Source: Helianthus annuus
Lineage: Eukaryota; Streptophyta; Magnoliopsida; Asterales; Asteraceae
Direction: 5' to 3'
DNA: 64,000 nucleotides
Assembly (NCBI RefSeq): GCF_002127325.2
Contig: NC_035447.2
Span: forward strand, 31,874,642-31,938,641
In this document: one piece after another, positions 46,908-59,416 of the stretch
Position numbering within the stretch: position 1 is the stretch's first letter
Layout: the number at the start of each line of letters is the position of its first letter
Notes under the pieces: generated by a model
What the model saw: the letters and a program-made list of their open reading frames with translations, nothing else
Told to the model about the DNA's origin: nothing
Database searches by the model: none
Program-made: the position numbers and the translations under genes

Positions 46908-48740
46908 TGGCAATGTTGAGACCGGTACGTCTTCTTGGAATGATCTTTTTCTGCTTCTGTTTTATTTGACTCTTGTTTCGATTGGAGTTATGTGCCTTAG
47001 GGTTCAGTCTTCAGTTAGGACTGACTCCCACCCCTCTAGTAAAATAAGCATGTAGTAAAATTAGCTGATAGTACATCGATAGAAGCTTCTCATGTTCTTT
47101 GTTTGTAAACTTGATCTCCTGGGTCAAGTGTTCGACATTGACCCACTTCCCGATATTCTTGTAAGTTTTGACGTAGTCGTTGAGCGAAAATTCTCTGTAA
47201 AGAGAAAAGTCATGTGTATCCCTCTCCCTAGTGGAGAATCGTTATCAATTCAAGATCATCGTAGTGGTGCCATTGTTGGCATCGTCTTAGTCATGAAAGC
47301 CCAGAAGTGTCTACTGAAGGGCTACCCTGCTATTCTAGCACTCGTCACCAATTCGCAACCTGAAGAAGGGAAGATCGAGGATCTTCCAGTTGTTCGTGAA
47401 TTTTCTGACATGTTTTCTGAAGAGTTACCTTGTTTACCTCCACACCGTCAGGTGGAATTTCAGATTAATCTTATGCAATTTCAGATTCCTTCTGGGGTAC
47501 AGCAATCCCTTGGATTCACTGGATACTATCACAGATTCATCACAGGATTTTCGAAGATTGCGCAACCTTAACCTCGTTAGCACAACGGGGAGCGGTGAAC
47601 TCATCGGAACCAAAGTAGCTGGACGTCTTCTCAGCTTTTGAAACTCAACCCTGCAACGAATTGAACATCACTTCTATCCGAAGGTACCGATGATCTGGCA
47701 GTATACCGTGATGGTTCGAATCAGAGTCCGAGTTACACATCGACGCAGCATAAGAAGGAGATGACCCACGTGGTGGACTTACAGGAAGAACTGAGTCACG
47801 ACCTACGGTGGAAGCCATGATCTTTGGATTTAAGTTGGAGGCGTTACTTGGACGGTACCAAATGAACTACCTAGACCGATCACAAGGGCCTCCTGTATAC
47901 CCTTGTTTCGAAGGAGCTAAGCATGTAACGACATCGCTGGATGGAGCTACTAGATGAATACGATCGTGAAACCTGGACGTGCACGAGCTTTGCAGCTTGC
48001 TATCCACTCTAACATACTTGATCAGACTCGCCTTGTTCAAACCGAAGAACTGAAGGAAGAAAGTTCTCAAGATTAACCCATGCAGGGTATGGGGAAGCAA
48101 CCTTTGGCAGGTCGGACGATATTTGCTACTTCATGGAACGAATATGGACTTCACCATACAACAACCTTAAGGAACTGGTGCAGGCGAAGCACACGGACCG
48201 CGATATACTAAGCATCTGGGTTTTGATAAGAGATATTAGGATCTATAAACCCTGTACTGGTGGTCGGGCATGAAGGCCCGCCTGGCAATGTATGTGAATG
48301 ACGATTGACTTGTGGGAGAGTCGAAGTGAAGTATTAGCAATCAGAAACACATGGATTTTGCCACTAGTCTACTTACAACTTAAAACGGAAACATTATCAT
48401 CTGGGTGATCGTTGATGGACTCACGTTGCTAGCACATTTTCTTACAATCAATGAAATGACGAATCTTCACAGCCTTTGAATATTCCTCTGAGAGAGGCGA
48501 CTATAGGGCACGAGGTGCCAACTCCTGATATCTCTGAATTTGATCTATGCATGATCAGTGTCAGGCAATACACAACACCCTGGGAGGATGTGGGATGCTT
48601 GGGAAGCGTGGCAAGCTTAACTGACGTCTGATGAAACACGTGCGATACCTTTACCGGAGGAATTTATCGAACACATGGACCAGGAAGTCAAGGTTCCTTA
48701 ACTTTTTTTCCTAACGACCAATCTAATTCTGTTACCACTA
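46908..48740 (+). pseudogene. Collapsed pol of the young gypsy element
   Basis: Recognisable pieces: the protease region without its DSGA block (46905-47040), KLDLLGQVFDID and VLVMKAQKCLLKGYPAILAL (47100-47350), VVREFSDMFSEELPCLPPHR and QVEFQINLM (47380-47480). The frame then jumps straight to LGFTGYYHRFITGFSKIAQP (47505-47570), so the whole RT catalytic core is deleted. From 47571 to 48740 RNase H and integrase are reduced to short scrambled remnants with no long frame. Confidence 0.85.
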
Positions 48741-48882
48741 ATGAATTTCGGGACGAAATTCCTTTTCAAGTTGGGGATGATGTGACACCCCGAGAAAAAC
48801 CAAGAAACCACGCAACTTAACTAGCTTCCTCAGTAACTACGTGCTAAATTTCGGGACGAAATTTCTTTCAAGTTGGGGATGA
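48741..48882 (+). other. Duplicated polypurine tract and LTR-start segment
   Basis: Two copies of (A)ATTTCGGGACGAAATT...AAGTTGGGGATGA lie at about 48745-48782 and 48846-48882. The first is followed by TGTGACACCCC and about 65 bp, the second by the actual LTR start TGTGACAACCCG at 48883. The ~100-bp piece between them resembles the first ~100 bp of the solo LTR at 5694-5808 (minus strand). Confidence 0.8.
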
Positions 48883-49615
48883 TGTGACAACCCGTAACTT
48901 CAAGGTACAAACCGTTTGTTTCGTTTTTATAAATCAAATCTTGTGGTCATTTTATTTGATGAATTAACCAAATTCTCACCGTGTTGTACCGACCCGAACC
49001 ATTTGAACCAAAACACTTGACTCGCGTGTCGATTCAAGCCACTCGCATAGCTCGAAAACTTATGGGGCCCGAACCTTAGCATTGATCACTATTCTTTTTA
49101 TAAATAATTAACTAATTATTCATTAGTAGGTTTTGTGTAATAATAATAATAATAATAATAATAAAATAAATATAATATAACACATGTCATACATGTTGCT
49201 GCACATTTCCACTCCCCACATCTACGTTAATTGGCAGCCCATCATTTGTTCTTGGATTCAGCCCATGATTAATCCCAAAACTGCCCACACCCATTGCCCC
49301 TTTATCATCTACGTAACCTACAAGGATCCTAATCATTAGATACCTGTTTCCCCTACATATCGTCCCTCATCTCTCTCTGTCACGCAGCGGCGACCGAGCA
49401 ACCATCACCCTCTTCCTCTATTTTGTGCGACAGTTGACGTGTAACCATACTCTCAAGAACACCACCGTTATCGGTAAGCCTCGTTCACCTCGTAGCTTAA
49501 TATATCAACGCGTTACCTCGAATTCAGTCCGAGTTTTGAATCCATATTGACGTGATATCATGCTTGATTGTATATGCTTTGTGAACTTGAACTACTGTAT
49601 GTAAATCCGTAGGCA

Positions 49616-49656
<41 letters not shown>

Positions 49657-51532
49657 ATCCATATTGGGTGGAGTATGAAAGCATGTATGTGAAGTTATGT
49701 GTGACGGTTTGGGCATACGTGTGCATGTTTCTTCTTATGAACGATGTTTAGGAATTTTAGTAATTCTTAGTATAAGTGAGTATGGTCATGCTTGATTGAA
49801 CGTGTACTATATAAAAGAAGTTTTCCAATCTGAATATGCGTAAATATGTAATCGTAACATGAACGGGCACCGTTACGACTAACCGGCTGTAGATTTCGTG
49901 AAAGTGTGTAGGTGGCCTGTGTGTTTAGTTTGCATCTGTATATGTTATTCATGCTATTATGAAAGATGATAATTAAAAACCGATGCCGATGATTGCTTGA
50001 CGTGAAACCGGCTATATGGTTAAGTGGGATAGATGATGTTTGTTAGTTGATAAGAATGATTCATGTTGTATGATTATAAGTGATGAAAACGACTCCCAGT
50101 AAATGTTAAACGAACCCGTTCCAGCATGCGACACATGTAGGTTTGATACTAGAAGCTCTGTTAATGGCTGCCTAGAGGAGATGTTGCTGGGTTCCATGAG
50201 GGTACAAGTATCTTTGCGTGGAGTACCACTCAGGAAATAATAGTCACATATGATTCGAAAATCTGTTCACCATATTTGTTTTGGGGGGGGGGGTTTCACA
50301 GTAATGGTCATGGGGACCACTCACAATTAGAAATAAAAGGTTAAACGTTGACCCCACACAAATTAGTTATCGCACAATACGTAATTAGGCCGATTGACTT
50401 ATGTGGGCCTCACACGTTACATTCATGTTGGGCCCGTACCTTTGGGCTGCATAGTTCAAGTGGCCGAATTCAAAGATAAATGGGCCGTACAAATCCTACT
50501 AATTGGCTTGTTAGTTATAGTACATATTAGATCACCCGCTTTTATTATTGCCACCTAACAATATGATTGGATCACATGATCTGTGTGGGTTGTTTGAAAT
50601 GCATATATGAATACATGAATATTTGATGAAGTGAGTATATGTATGTCATCATGCTGTGTGTTGATTTCTAGAGATACGCATATGAATACATGAATAATTA
50701 ATCTGATTAGACGTGGCAATTATAATAGGGCGGGATTGACCAAATTGTTTGACAATTAAGATTACCTACCGAGCAAACCAAGGTGAGTTCATCTTTCTTG
50801 AGCATGCGTCCCGGTGGTTGGGACAGTCAGTGGGTATTCCTGGGAGGGATAAGTCTTTTGGGTAAAAACGGGAATGTTGGATAATATACTCTTCCTATCA
50901 CCTTTAAAGTCCCTCCGTGTTGTTTGGTTACCAGGAAGGTAACATGGTATTAGTTAGTAGCGCTACTTAGGTTTGGCAACCTCACCCCGTTCCTGGGAGG
51001 ACGGGTGTTGAACTAATGACCTAGTCATGACCAATGCTTTGATAGGAGCATTGGAGAAAGGGCAAAATAATCAGAAGCCGTCTTGTATTGGGGTATTATC
51101 AACATTGTTTTCAACATTACTTCGGGAATTAACTTCAATGGATTAACTACATACTTGGTAAACAACGTTTTCGTAAAACTATGAACTCACCAGCGTTGTC
51201 TGATACACTTGTTGCATGCTCGCAGGTTGTTAGGTTATACGGATTTGGAACTTGCTGTCTGAAGTAGCTGGTGTGGTCATGGGTCGTGCTGATTGGATAC
51301 GAATGATGGGTTAATTGATTTCACACATTTAAACTGAAACAGTTAATTATGTTTTCTTTTATTTGCTTCCGCTGAACTTATTGATTTTCGTTTAAACTTG
51401 TTGAGCATGTTTTTATTAATAATGGGGATTTTATTTATAACTTGTATGGGTTCAATGTAATTGGTGGCTCGTTATTGGTATGTCACACGCCTAACAGGGA
51501 CACTCCCTATGTGGTAATTTGGGGGTGTGACA
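48883..51532 (+). repeat. 3' LTR of the young gypsy element
   Basis: 2,650 bp, nearly identical to 42358-45037. The length difference comes mostly from shorter (AAT)n and (TA)n runs. Substitutions seen by eye include T/C in TATATG(T/C)TTTG, G/A in GTTCC(G/A)GCATG and G/C in TTGAG(G/C)ATG. Confidence 0.93.
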
Positions 51533-51584
51533 CAAACAACTCAGCAATTTGCTCAAATTTAACATTTACCAACACGCGCGTAGC

Positions 51585-51815
51585 CACAGTGGTTTCAAAC
51601 ACTATTTTAAACCAACAGTGGTTTCAAACACTGTTAACCCAAAAGTGGTTTCAAAACACTATTTTAACAACATTGTTTTAATCCAACAATGGTTTCAAAC
51701 ATTGTTTTATCCCAAAAGTGGTTTCAACACACTGTTTTAACCCAAAACAGTGGTTCCACTTTTTCTTCAAAAACAGTGTTTTAACCCAACAGTGGTTTCA
51801 AACATCTGTTGACTT
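51585..51815. repeat. CAGTGGTTTCAAACACTGTT minisatellite, right side
   Basis: About eight imperfect units of the family found at 41655-41990. With the gypsy element removed, the two arrays would lie about 0.6 kb apart. Confidence 0.85.
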
Positions 51816-51887
51816 ATCAACCACCATTGAAGATGGTTTTATTATGCAGGACTTTATAAAAGAATCAAAATACATTAAAGAGCGTAC

Positions 51888-52490
51888 CTGACTAGGAATT
51901 TCATCAACAGAAGAAATGCCAAACAGTTTACTCATTGTATCAGGATCCGTTGTGCTTCCGATATATATTGCCTCACTACCACCGCACCATTCAGCCTATA
52001 CAAAATTATGATAATAGATTCAGGGCTCGACATAAAAATTCAAACATATCTACAACATAAGGGATCCATTTCATAATATTTCTAGTCTAATGGGCTATAC
52101 CATAGGTCATAGGGAAGGTGTGCACCAAATACATTTAGGTTGGGCCACAAGAAGCATGGAAATTACCTTGAAGCAAGGGTAGTTGAAATTGGTATATCTA
52201 ATGATCATTGAAATGAATGCAATTAAATTTAATAAAAAAATCAGAGTAATAATTCCACAATTTAAGTTGCTAGTACCTCTAGTTCATGAAACTTGTCATG
52301 AATTTTCAACTGATTTTGAAGCTTCTTTTGCTTTAATCTGCTTTCTTTAACCATACAGAGACGACATGTTCTGAGTTCCAGCTGTATTTTGCTCTAAAAT
52401 GGATTCTATCAAGAGCACTTGAAGCTTGTTTAGTAAGCTCATCAGCCTCGATTAATGTTGGAAATTTTGCGGCCCCTTGCTCAGAATTTA
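51888..52490 (-). pseudogene. Orphan exons of an unrecognised gene
   Basis: Two exons on the minus strand. The first, about 52278-52490, begins after a GATTTAG acceptor (AKKMINSEQGAAKFPTLIEA ... ASSALDRIHFRAKYS), changes frame once near 52380 and ends KLQNQLKIHDKFHELE. The second is 51888-51995, exactly 36 codons between ATAG and GTACGC (AEWCGGSEAIYIGSTTDPDT ... SSVDEIPSQ). Clean splice borders and non-repetitive coding composition show a host gene origin. The frame break and missing remainder point to a fragment, perhaps captured by Helitron 2. The family was not recognised. Confidence 0.55.
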
Positions 52491-52641
52491 TCATTTTTTT
52501 AGCCTAAATCTGATTATATACAAATATAAATCATTAAAAGAACATTAATAAGAACATTAACCGATTATGGATGATGATGAAAGGCATGCAGATCATCAAC
52601 CCGTTTGAAATAAGCCGAATAAAACTAAAGATAAAACCGAC
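52491..52641. other. Noncoding DNA up to the Athila copy 2 insertion
   Basis: Intron-like AT-rich DNA belonging to the orphan gene fragment. The last five bases (CCGAC) would be the target duplication of copy 2, but its partner is not visible. Confidence 0.4.
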
Positions 52642-54414
52642 TGATGTGCACAAAATGCAACATATAAATTACATCAATTGTGGCATAAAACTAACCCTTT
52701 TTTAGTACTAATGTTGGAAAAAGTGTGTTTTTGTGTTCCTTTTGTATTTTCAGGTTTAAATGAGCTCAAATGAACAAAAGAAGCAAAAAGGCAACTAAAT
52801 CTAACATGAATACAAGAAAAGGAACAAACGTGGCATGCCCGGCCTCCCCGACAGCATCTTCCCAAGCAAAACAACAGAACAGAAGGCTGAACACACCCCG
52901 TGCTCAATGAGCACGGGGGCGTGCCCAAGTGTCAGCAGAAAAGACAAAGATGTAGAAGCTTCTATCGCCCACCACGGGGTCGTGCTCAGCGGACACGGGG
53001 CCGTGGTCAACTCTAAGATTCGCAGAATCTAGGGAAATCTTGATAGTACAGATACGCTTCTGCACACAGGGTCGTGCTCAGCGGACACGGTGGCGTGGTC
53101 AACTAATGCAGACAAACTGCAATTAATGAAGAAAGAGAAGGAGGATGGACACAGGACCGTGCCCAATGGACACGTGGCCGTGCCCGAGCTGCTGTTCAGG
53201 CTATAAATAGGGGTGCTTGGCTCATTTGCAAACCATCCCTTGGCACACCACCTCTATCACACTTCACCCACCACCCACCACCATCACAACACCATCATCC
53301 ACCACCATCATCCATCATAGAGTGTGTAAGTCGTCTCGGGATCTAAGATTGATCGTAAGAGTTCTTGACAATCAAAGGCCATGTTTGCCTAAGTCTCTTA
53401 CATCACTTGGTGAAGACAGGTATTTAGTGTAATACTTTTTATTTTTAATCTTTTCGCACTTTTTATTTGGTTATATATTAATGACTTTAATAACTAGTTT
53501 CTTATGTTGAAGGTGATTCTTCCTTATCGTTTGTCCGTGGTGTCTTGGCATTATTTTACTGTCTATATAAAATAAAAGATTTTCACCATTCATATCTCCA
53601 AAGTCTATATGGAGATATGTTGGCTACCTGGTCGGGGGTTAAGGGAACGGTTTGGTAAGAGTCTTGCCATTGTTCAGTGTATAGATCCTGCAAAGGACCT
53701 CGGTCAAATTTAGTAGGACCTCCTTCAATACCCACCGGTATTGGATGGCGGGGGTCCAAACTCTATGATCCCCTCATAAGTAAGCTACTACTAAAACTTT
53801 AACCCGGCTACTTAGGACTGTGTCCGTGCTGACTCAGACTACTTAGCCGAGGGTAACGTCACCTTCAAAAGAGGGGCCTACCACAATATGCATTAATAAC
53901 TTAACTAATTATCTTTCAATAATCTGACCCTTTAGGATTGTATCCTTGCTGACTCAAACTACTGGGTTGAGGGTAACGTCACCTTCAAAAGAGGAGCCTA
54001 CTACAATAACTAAGATAATCTCTTAAAAAGTGCAAAAGTGCGGAAATAATCAAAGGTTACACTAACACACGAGTCGGATCTAAGTGATTCGGATCTAAGT
54101 GATTCATCTTGTCTATCTGTTTTACTTTTATTTTATTTTTCAGCATTTTAGTTAGTTTTATTTTTCTAGTTTAAAAACCTTTTTCTAACTTTTGATTTGA
54201 TTAGACGTTGAGGATAAACCGGTACTAAAAGCTCTTGTGTTGTTGGACGACCTCGGTATCTTACCAACACTATACTACGTCCACGAGGGGTGCACTTGCC
54301 CATATGTGTGTTTAGTGTTAGTAAATATCGTGTTTTATAAATTTAAAACTTGGCTAAAAAGTGTAAAAGGGCTTAAAATATACATTAAAAACTATACACG
54401 CTTTACGCACATCA
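52642..54414 (+). repeat. 5' LTR of Athila copy 2
   Basis: 1,773 bp, TGATGTGCAC...CGCACATCA. TATA box GCTATAAATAGG at about 53201-53212. CACGGGGCCGTG-type dyads near 52895-52925, 52975-53008, 53067-53098 and 53150-53190. The internal ~130-bp duplication is at about 53810-54010. Confidence 0.88.
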
Positions 54415-54420
54415 AGTTTT

Positions 54421-54439
54421 TGGCGCCGTTGTCGGGGAC
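54421..54439 (+). other. Primer binding site, Athila copy 2
   Basis: TGGCGCCGTTGTCGGGGAC directly after the LTR end and a short AGTTTT spacer; a tRNA-Asp-type site in family terms. Confidence 0.85.
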
Positions 54440-54796
54440 ACAAGGATTTTAAGAAAGCTTAAAATCGACGACCTAATCAGTTTTTCAAAACCTTTTTTAA
54501 AACGCGCGCACATTTTTCTGCATTTTAGTTTAGCTTGCATTAACAGTAGCCTGAACACGGGGCCGTGCTACATATTTTTCATAAAACACCCAGATACAGA
54601 GTCTGAACATGGGGTCGCGCTCACTGAACACGCCCCCGTGCTGCACAAAACCAGTAACTTTTAATTCAAACGCCCAGATACAGACCCTGAACACGAGCTG
54701 TGTTCACTGAACACGGGGCCGTGTCCAGTCTCTGTTTTTGTTTTTATTTTTGTTTTCTGGTCTTAAGACTCTATTGTGGTCTGTTTAGTGATTCTT

Positions 54797-56044
54797 ATGG
54801 ATCAATACTCAGGAGGCTACAACTACACCTATGAGGAGGATGATTATAGGGAAGACTATTGCACTAATTGTGGTAACCCGCACTCGGTACAATATTGTAA
54901 CTTATTTCAACCGTCCACTTCATACACCTACTATGAGGAGCCCAGGTACGAGCCATCGACTTCATACACATCCTATGAAGACCAAAGGTATGAACCTTCT
55001 CTCTCATACTCATATTTTGATGAACCAAGGTATGAGCCTTCATACTCTTACTTTGAGGAACCAAGATATGAGCCACCACCATCATATGCTTATTATGAGG
55101 AAGCATGGCGTGAACACCCACCTCATATGAGTATTATGAAGAACAAAATTACGACCCTTATCCATCATATGCTTACAATGAAGAACAATGGTATGAACCA
55201 TCTACTTCATATGAGTACTATGAGGAACCAAGGATCGAACATCCGGATTCAAGCTTTGAAAATCCCGATCCTTACTCTATTACTGAAGTGACCGATAGGA
55301 TATTAGAACACCTTAAAACTATCGAACGATACATAAAAGAATCTCGCGCAAGGGAAGAGGAGTCCCGCACAAGAGAAGAATTAACTAGTAATAAAGAAGA
55401 GATAGTTGAAGAGGTAAAAATGGAAAAACAAATAAGTGAAAAACCGACACATGAGTTAAACAACGAAAAAGGTGAGTCCGTCAACGTGAAAATCCAAGAA
55501 GAGGCTAATTTTGAAGAAATTAATCTCTTGTCACATTCTTTTGAAAATCATTGTTTAGTACCCACTCATGCTAAGTTTTTAAAAGAGTTAAACACTAACA
55601 CTAAAATTGACGAAATGGTAAGTATTAAGTTAACTAACGATCAAACTTCACTAATAAAAGAAGACCCATTTGAAATCAACATCACACCGGTTCCATGTTT
55701 TTTTTCAAAATTCCTTTATTAGTAATGTCACGATTGATAAAGATCTTTGTGTTAACATAATGCCTAATTACATTTTCGAAAAATTAAGTATTAGTGATTT
55801 TTCTCCACTTAAAATACCCATTTTTCTATCCGGTCGAAAAGTAATAAAATCAATCGATGTAGTTGAGGATGTTTTGATTCAAACAAATCAAATGGTAATC
55901 CCAACCGACTTTGTCAACCTCAATGACGCTCCTCTAGTGTTGGGACGACCTTTTGTAAAAACCCATGAAGCTTTGAAAAACCGGAGGTACAACAATCTAC
56001 CTCTTCAATTAGGGGCATTCAAAAGGAGCATAGATCTTGAGCGT
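54797..56044 (+). pseudogene. Tyr-rich repeat / protease-like ORF of Athila copy 2
   Basis: It starts MDQYSGGYNYTYEEDD and keeps a knuckle CTNCGNPHSVQYC (C-x2-C-x3-H-x4-C), then YEEPRYEP-type repeats. A 1-nt deletion near 55115 shifts the frame; the proper frame resumes at 55288 (TDRILEHLKTIERYI), and a shift in a T run near 55700 precedes the protease-like part. That part has the same DKDLCVNIMP in place of DLGAS, then VLGRPFVKTHEALKN. It shares with copy 1 the absence of any capsid region. Confidence 0.8.
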
Positions 56045-59000
56045 TCAATGAAATATCCTTTTGGCAATAATGACCCCCTAATTGAAGATGAAGATGAACC
56101 ACCCGATACAAGTGAAAAGATGGACCACTTTGTTGAAGAAGAGGCCGCCATAGAACAAACTTTTAAAGTTCTTGATCAAAATGAGCAACCAAATAAGGAG
56201 TCTCCTAAAGACCCATCTCTTGAGCTCAAAGAACTTCCGAAAGATTTGGAATATGCTTTTCTAGACAAAGATGGTAAATCACCTGTAATTATTTCGTCTA
56301 AGTTAAGTAGTGTAGAAAAAGAAAAATTAATTAAACTTTTGAAAAAACACAAAAATGCGATCACTTGGAAACTTGTAGATATTAAATGAATAAGTCCTTC
56401 CATGTGCACGCACAAAATTTTAATGAATGATGACTACAAATCGGTAATACAACCACAACGTAGAGTAAATCCAAATGTCCAAGAAGTGGTTAAAAACGAA
56501 GTCATCAAATTACTTGACGCCGGACTTATTTATCCTATCTCCGATAGTCCTTGGGTAAGTCCCGTCCAAGTAGTTCCAAAGAAAGGAGGTATGACGGTAA
56601 TAACTAACGAAAAGAATAAATTAATACCAACAAGAACCGTCACATGATGGAGAGTATGTATAGATTATAGACGGTTAAATGAAGCAAAAAGGAAATATCA
56701 CTTTCCTTTGCCCTTCATTGACCAAATGTTAGGAAGATTATCCGGTCATAAATTTTATTGTTTCTTGGATGGTTTTTCAGGTTACTTTCAAATCCCGATA
56801 GCACCCGAAGACCAAGAAAATACAACATTCACATGTCCCTATGGAACTTTTGCTTATCGACGCATGCTATTTGGTCTATGTAATGCCCCCGCAACCTTCC
56901 AACGTTGCATGGTGGCCATCTTCCATGACATGATATAAAAGACAATGGAAGTCTTCATGGACGACTTTTCTATCTTTGGAGATTCATACGACCAATGCCT
57001 AGATAACCTTGAACGAATGCTATCCCGATGTGAGGAAACTAACCTCGCCCTTAACTGGGAAAAATGCCATTTCATGGTAACGGAGGGAATAGTACTCGGT
57101 CATAAAATCTCAAGCGAAGGAATGGAGGTTGATCGAGCAAAAATAGACACTATTTCTCGATTACCACCACCATCCTCCGTTAGAGCAATCAGAAGTTTCC
57201 TAGGACAAGCCAGATTTTATAGGCGGTTTATCAAAGACTTTTCAAAAATCTCAAGGCCTCTAACAAAATTACTTGAAAAAGATGCCCCTTTCATCTTTGA
57301 CAAGGATTGCAATCAAGCATTTCTAACACTCAAGGAAATGCTAGTCAATGCACCTATCATGATAGCGCCTGATTGGAAATTACCTTTCGAAAATCATGTG
57401 TGATGCAAGTGACTTTGCAGTTGGAGCAGTCTTGGGACAAAGAAAAGAAAAGCATTTTCACCCAATTTATTATGCTAGTAAAACACTTAACGATGCACAA
57501 GAAAATTACACAACAACTAAAAAAGAGTTACTAGCTGTGGTATTTGCTTTTGATAAATTTCGTTCTTATCTTGTTCTTTCTAAAACAATAGTCTATACAG
57601 ATCATGCAACCATTTGATACCTTTTCAAGAAACAGGATGCTAAACCCCGTTTGATTCGGTGGATTCTACTCCTCCAAGAATTTGATATTGAAATCAAAGA
57701 CAAAAGAGGAGCAGAAAACACCGCAGCAGATCATCTTTCACGCTTAGAAGACCCAGCTTTGGAGGCAACCAGGGACGAGCAAATCAACGAAAAATTTCCA
57801 ACATAGTCCCTAGAAATGGTGGAATACAGACAAGAACCATGGTATGCCGACTATGCTAACTACCTAGCTAGCGGTATAGTCGCCAAAGGATGGCCACATC
57901 ACCAAATAAAGAAATTCTTTGCGGATGTAAAGCATTATTTTTGGGAAGAACCTTATCTTTTCAAAATGTGTGCCGACCAACTCATCTGACGATGCGTACA
58001 TGGTAGCGAAGCAAGAAGAATTCTCCGCCATTGTCATGAAGGTCCATACAGAGGACATCATGGTGCCGCTAGTACCGCACAAAAGGTATTTGATTCAGGA
58101 TTTTATTGGCCTACCATTTACAAAGACGCCCAAAGTCTTGTCAAGACATGTGACGCTTGCCAAAGATCAGGTAATATTTCTTCCAAAAATGAAATGCCAC
58201 AAAATGGCATTCTTGTTTGTGAAATTTTTGATGTGTGGGGACTCAACTTTATGGGACCTTTCCCACCGTCAAAAGGAAACAAATATATACTTGTGGCGGT
58301 AGATTACTTGTCTAAATGGGCCGAGGCCGAGGCACTTCCAACAAACGATAGAAGAGTCGTGGTAAGATTTCTGAAAAAATTATTATCTCGTTTTGGCACA
58401 CCTAAAGCATTAATAAGTGATAGAGGTACCCATTTTTGTAATCATCAACTTGAAAAAAATTTAGCAAGATATGGGGTCTATCAGAGGGTCTCAACAGCAT
58501 ATCACCCTCAAACAAATGGACAAGCTGAAGTGACTAATAGAGGTTTAAAACGAATACTTGAAAAGACCGTAGGGTTAAATAAAAAGGAATGGGCCGATAA
58601 ATTAGATGATGCTTTATGGGCTTTTCGAACTGCTTATAAAACAACAATAGGTACAACCCCATATAAGCTCGTCTATGGAAAAAGCTGTCATTTGCCAGTA
58701 GAAATAGCTCACAAGGCCTACTGGGCAATTAAAAATGTAAACTTAGATTTAGAATTTGCCGGTAAAAATCGATTTTGTCAATTAAATGAATTAGACGAAT
58801 TAAGGAATTATGCATACTCTAACTCTGAAATTTATAAGTAAAGAATGCAAAATTTGCATGATAAAAACATTAAACCTAATGAATTTCGAGTAGGAGATCA
58901 GGTTCTATTGTTTAATTCACGACTTCGATTGTTTTTCTAGAAAATTAAAGTCTAGGTGGTTAGGATCTTTTTCCATCACCCATATTTTCCCACACGGTGC

Positions 59001-59121
59001 AGTAGAAATTAAATCTCGGAATGGAATTCCATTCAAAGTAAATGGCCAATGGCTGAAGCTTTATCAAGGATTCATTGAGGATGAAGAGGAAGAAATCTCG
59101 CTTCAAACGGTCGAAGAGTAA
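56045..59121 (+). pseudogene. Athila copy 2 pol: RT - RNase H - integrase (broken)
   Basis: Continuous in frame with the protease-like part up to a TGA at 56387. RT blocks DAGLIYPISDSPWVS and FMDDFSIFG (56957), RNase [15 protein letters not shown] (57396) and TDHATI, zinc-finger region near 58020-58160, core GLNFMGPF (first Asp changed to Asn), [19 protein letters not shown], and a C-terminal end at the TAA at 59119-59121. Stops occur near 56387, 56645, 56936, 57615, 57804, 57987 and 58839, with frame changes near 57390 and 58940. Many stops sit where copy 1 has Trp, Gln or Arg codons. Confidence 0.9.
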
Positions 59122-59416
59122 AAGCATTAACATCATACCTGGTAAGTTACGAACAAGCGGGTTGACATCTTAATCGGTAAGTCTTCTACCCAAGTTTTGG
59201 GAAAACAGGGCACTCACACGAGCACTAAAAAAAAGTTTTGCTGGGCATGAGGACGTGTCCGCTGGACACGGGGCCGTGTCCGCGCGACTGTCGGGATAAA
59301 ACCCCTTTTCCAAACAGTTTCTTCATTTCCACACGCCCCGTTTCCCCGAAAACTCCCTGGTTCAGGCGATTTTTCCGCAGAATTTCGACGTCTCCTCTAC
59401 TTCTAACAACATCAAG

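Larger units (their letters stand above)
42358..51532 (+). mobile_element. Young non-autonomous Tekay-like gypsy element
   Basis: 9,175 bp between perfect 5-bp duplications CAAAC (42353-42357, 51533-51537). LTRs 42358-45037 and 48883-51532, tRNA-iMet-type primer site at 45041-45053, an open gag and a collapsed pol. By eye the LTRs differ by about six substitutions outside microsatellite length changes over about 2.65 kb. That is roughly 0.2%, so the insertion is recent. The RT catalytic core is missing, so it must have moved with enzymes supplied by another element. Confidence 0.92.

Noticed and set aside
46572..46913. Antisense frames across gag
   Set aside because: They are shadows of the gag coding frame with no independent support.
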